Shown here: one piece after another, positions 4,436 to 5,563 of the stretch | Layout: each line of letters begins with the position of its first letter | Numbering within the stretch: the stretch's first letter is position 1 | NCBI GenBank assembly: GCA_903864395.1 | Contig: CAIPFQ010000118.1 | Span: forward strand, 1-5,563 | Length of the DNA: 5,563 bases | Direction of reading: 5' to 3' | Origin: an uncultured Chlamydiae bacterium | GTDB lineage: Bacteria; Chlamydiota; Chlamydiia; Chlamydiales; SM23-39 | Made by a program: the position numbers and the translations under genes | Notes under the pieces: generated by a model | Database searches by the model: none | Seen by the model: the letters and a program-made list of their open reading frames with translations, nothing else | What the model was told of the DNA's origin: nothing

Positions 4436-5415
4436 ATGAAAGACTAAAAAATTTGCTGATTGGATTCTTCGTCACAACGGCGGTTACAATTGCCATTGCC
4501 ATGGTTTTATTTTTAGAACCAAAAGTGGGCGACGGAAAAAAAACACTCCGCGTCCGTTTTTCAAATATTGCGGGCATTGTCGTAGGCACTCGAGTCGCTT
4601 TCGCAGGAAAACCTGTGGGCGAGGTCATACACATTCGAGAAATTCCCAACGCAAGAGAGCACCCAGATGCGATGGGGCGCGTGTATTTTTACGAGCTCAT
4701 TTTGAAAACAGATTCGAGCGTAGAGGTTTACGACACAGATGAAATCGCTCTTCGCTCTTTAGGCTTGATGGGAGAAAAATCCATCGCGATTCTTCCAAAA
4801 ACTGGCGCCTCTCCCAAAATCATCACGCATGAAATCATCACCGCCAACTCTGTCGATCCCTTAGAAAATACACTGAACCAAATGATCAAAGTTGCAGGGA
4901 GGATCGAAGAAACCACAGGACACTTGGACTCTTGGTTTCTTACCAATCAAAATCAACTCACAGAAATCGTTCAAACGATCAATGGCGCTGTATCGAGTCT
5001 TGAAAATAGCTTGCATCAAATTTCTTCTGGCCAAGGCACTATCGGAAGGTTGGTGGCTCGCGATGACTTTTATCTGCATCTCAGTGCAATTTTGAGCAAA
5101 ACAGAAACGCTGATGAACGATATCAATCACTACGGCATCCTTTTTCAATACGACAAACACTGGCAAAGAAGCCGAATGAAAAGAGCCAACACCCTCAAAT
5201 CTCTCGAAACGCCCCAAGAATTTCGTTTTTATTTCGAACAGGAAGTCGATGCGATCACAACCTCTTTGGGAAGAATCTCTTCCTTGATGGAAAGAGCCAA
5301 TGAAACGGAAGATAACCGACAACATTTCAAGAAGGAGTTTGCCTCCCTCTTGAAAAATGTCCAATCTCTGACCGATTCCGTAAAGCTTTATAATGAGGAA
5401 CTGTCTCACGATTAG
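4432..5415 (+). CDS. mlaD: MlaD-family MCE-domain protein with extended C-terminus
   Basis: This is the substrate-binding subunit of the transporter, anchored in the inner membrane with its MCE domain in the periplasm, where MCE domains form hexameric rings. A single N-terminal membrane helix (about 7-28) is followed by an MCE/MlaD domain (about 38-122), recognisable from R-F-S-N-I-A-G-I-V-V-G-T-R-V, the G-K-P-V-G-E-V turn and L-G-L-M-G-E-K-S-I-A-I-L-P. The remaining about 200 residues are mainly helical and include G-Q-G-T-I-G-R-L-V (200-208), a motif seen after the MCE domain in several MCE families. Next come an aromatic stretch, YGILFQYDKHWQRSR (234-248), and a final coiled coil (about 265-322). 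At 327 residues it is much longer than E. coli MlaD (183). The extra helices may build a periplasmic tunnel or contact an outer-membrane partner (inference). No mlaC or mlaB follows. Confidence 0.92.
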   Translation: MNERLKNLLIGFFVTTAVTIAIAMVLFLEPKVGDGKKTLRVRFSNIAGIVVGTRVAFAGKPVGEVIHIREIPNAREHPDAMGRVYFYELILKTDSSVEVYDTDEIALRSLGLMGEKSIAILPKTGASPKIITHEIITANSVDPLENTLNQMIKVAGRIEETTGHLDSWFLTNQNQLTEIVQTINGAVSSLENSLHQISSGQGTIGRLVARDDFYLHLSAILSKTETLMNDINHYGILFQYDKHWQRSRMKRANTLKSLETPQEFRFYFEQEVDAITTSLGRISSLMERANETEDNRQHFKKEFASLLKNVQSLTDSVKLYNEELSHD

Positions 5416-5563
5416 TGAGAAGTACGCAAACGCTCCAATGCCTTGAAAATTGTCTTAAGCTGTGCAAGGATTTCTTTTCTATCCGTTTTGAATCGCTCAT
5501 GCATTCGATCGAGAACAGAAAGAGCTCGATGGATTCTTTCTGGATCGGCCGCGCGCTCGCGCA
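5412..5563 (-). CDS. C-terminal 49 residues of an unrecognised helical protein (partial, convergent to mlaD)
   Basis: On the minus strand one frame is open from the right edge (first complete codon 5561-5559) to a TAA stop at 5414-5412. The 49 residues (beginning RERAADPERIHRALSVLDRM and ending IFKALERLRTSH) are rich in Arg, Lys, Glu and Leu with regular heptad-like spacing, typical of a real soluble helical protein. One competing minus-strand frame hits a stop at once and the other is Ser/Cys-rich. The stop overlaps the mlaD stop by four bases, a tail-to-tail arrangement with no intergenic space. The 5' part lies beyond the window and I do not recognise the family. Confidence 0.6.
   Translation of the reverse strand, partial: RERAADPERIHRALSVLDRMHERFKTDRKEILAQLKTIFKALERLRTSH

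Noticed and set aside
4861..5409. 182-codon minus-strand open frame opposite mlaD
   Set aside because: mlaD is clearly coding on the plus strand. The antisense frame shows no recognisable motif and looks like a by-product of codon bias.

Overview
The window carries two gene modules read on the plus strand, a structured non-coding region at the left edge, and the tail of a minus-strand gene at the right edge. The first module is a compact type III secretion (T3S) translocator cassette (219-2767). The second is a three-gene MCE/Mla-type lipid-transport ABC cassette (2874-5415). The combination best fits the phylum Chlamydiae, probably an environmental (amoeba- or arthropod-associated) lineage. 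Reasons are the CopB/CopD-like translocators with an LcrH/SycD chaperone, the bare MlaE-MlaF-MlaD set, and moderate GC content. The assignment is an inference from gene content. A T3S-bearing gammaproteobacterium cannot be excluded from sequence alone.

Layout. Bases 1-183 hold no convincing gene but form an almost complete imperfect palindrome: arms 1-24/160-183, 41-52/133-144 and 54-79/83-109, plus a small extra hairpin at 112-130. It may continue beyond the left edge. A strong Shine-Dalgarno follows, then four tightly packed genes. These are a 199-residue helical protein in the position of LcrV/SseB/EspA, a TPR class II chaperone (LcrH/SycD/CesD type), a major hydrophobic translocator (YopB/CopB type) and a minor translocator (YopD/CopD type). 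The order matches lcrV-lcrH-yopB-yopD of Yersinia and sseB-sscA-sseC-sseD of Salmonella SPI-2.

The gap 2768-2873 contains a good sigma70-type promoter (TTGACC-17 bp-TACAAT). A perfect 9-bp palindrome lies at the predicted transcription start. This promoter would drive mlaE, mlaF and mlaD, which overlap one another by 4 nt (GTGA and ATGA) and are probably translationally coupled. MlaE (permease), MlaF (ATPase) and MlaD (membrane-anchored MCE substrate-binding protein, here with a long C-terminal extension) would form an inner-membrane complex moving phospholipids between inner and outer membranes. No mlaB (STAS) or mlaC gene is visible here.

The mlaD stop codon overlaps the stop codon of a convergent minus-strand gene, of which only the last 49 codons are present.
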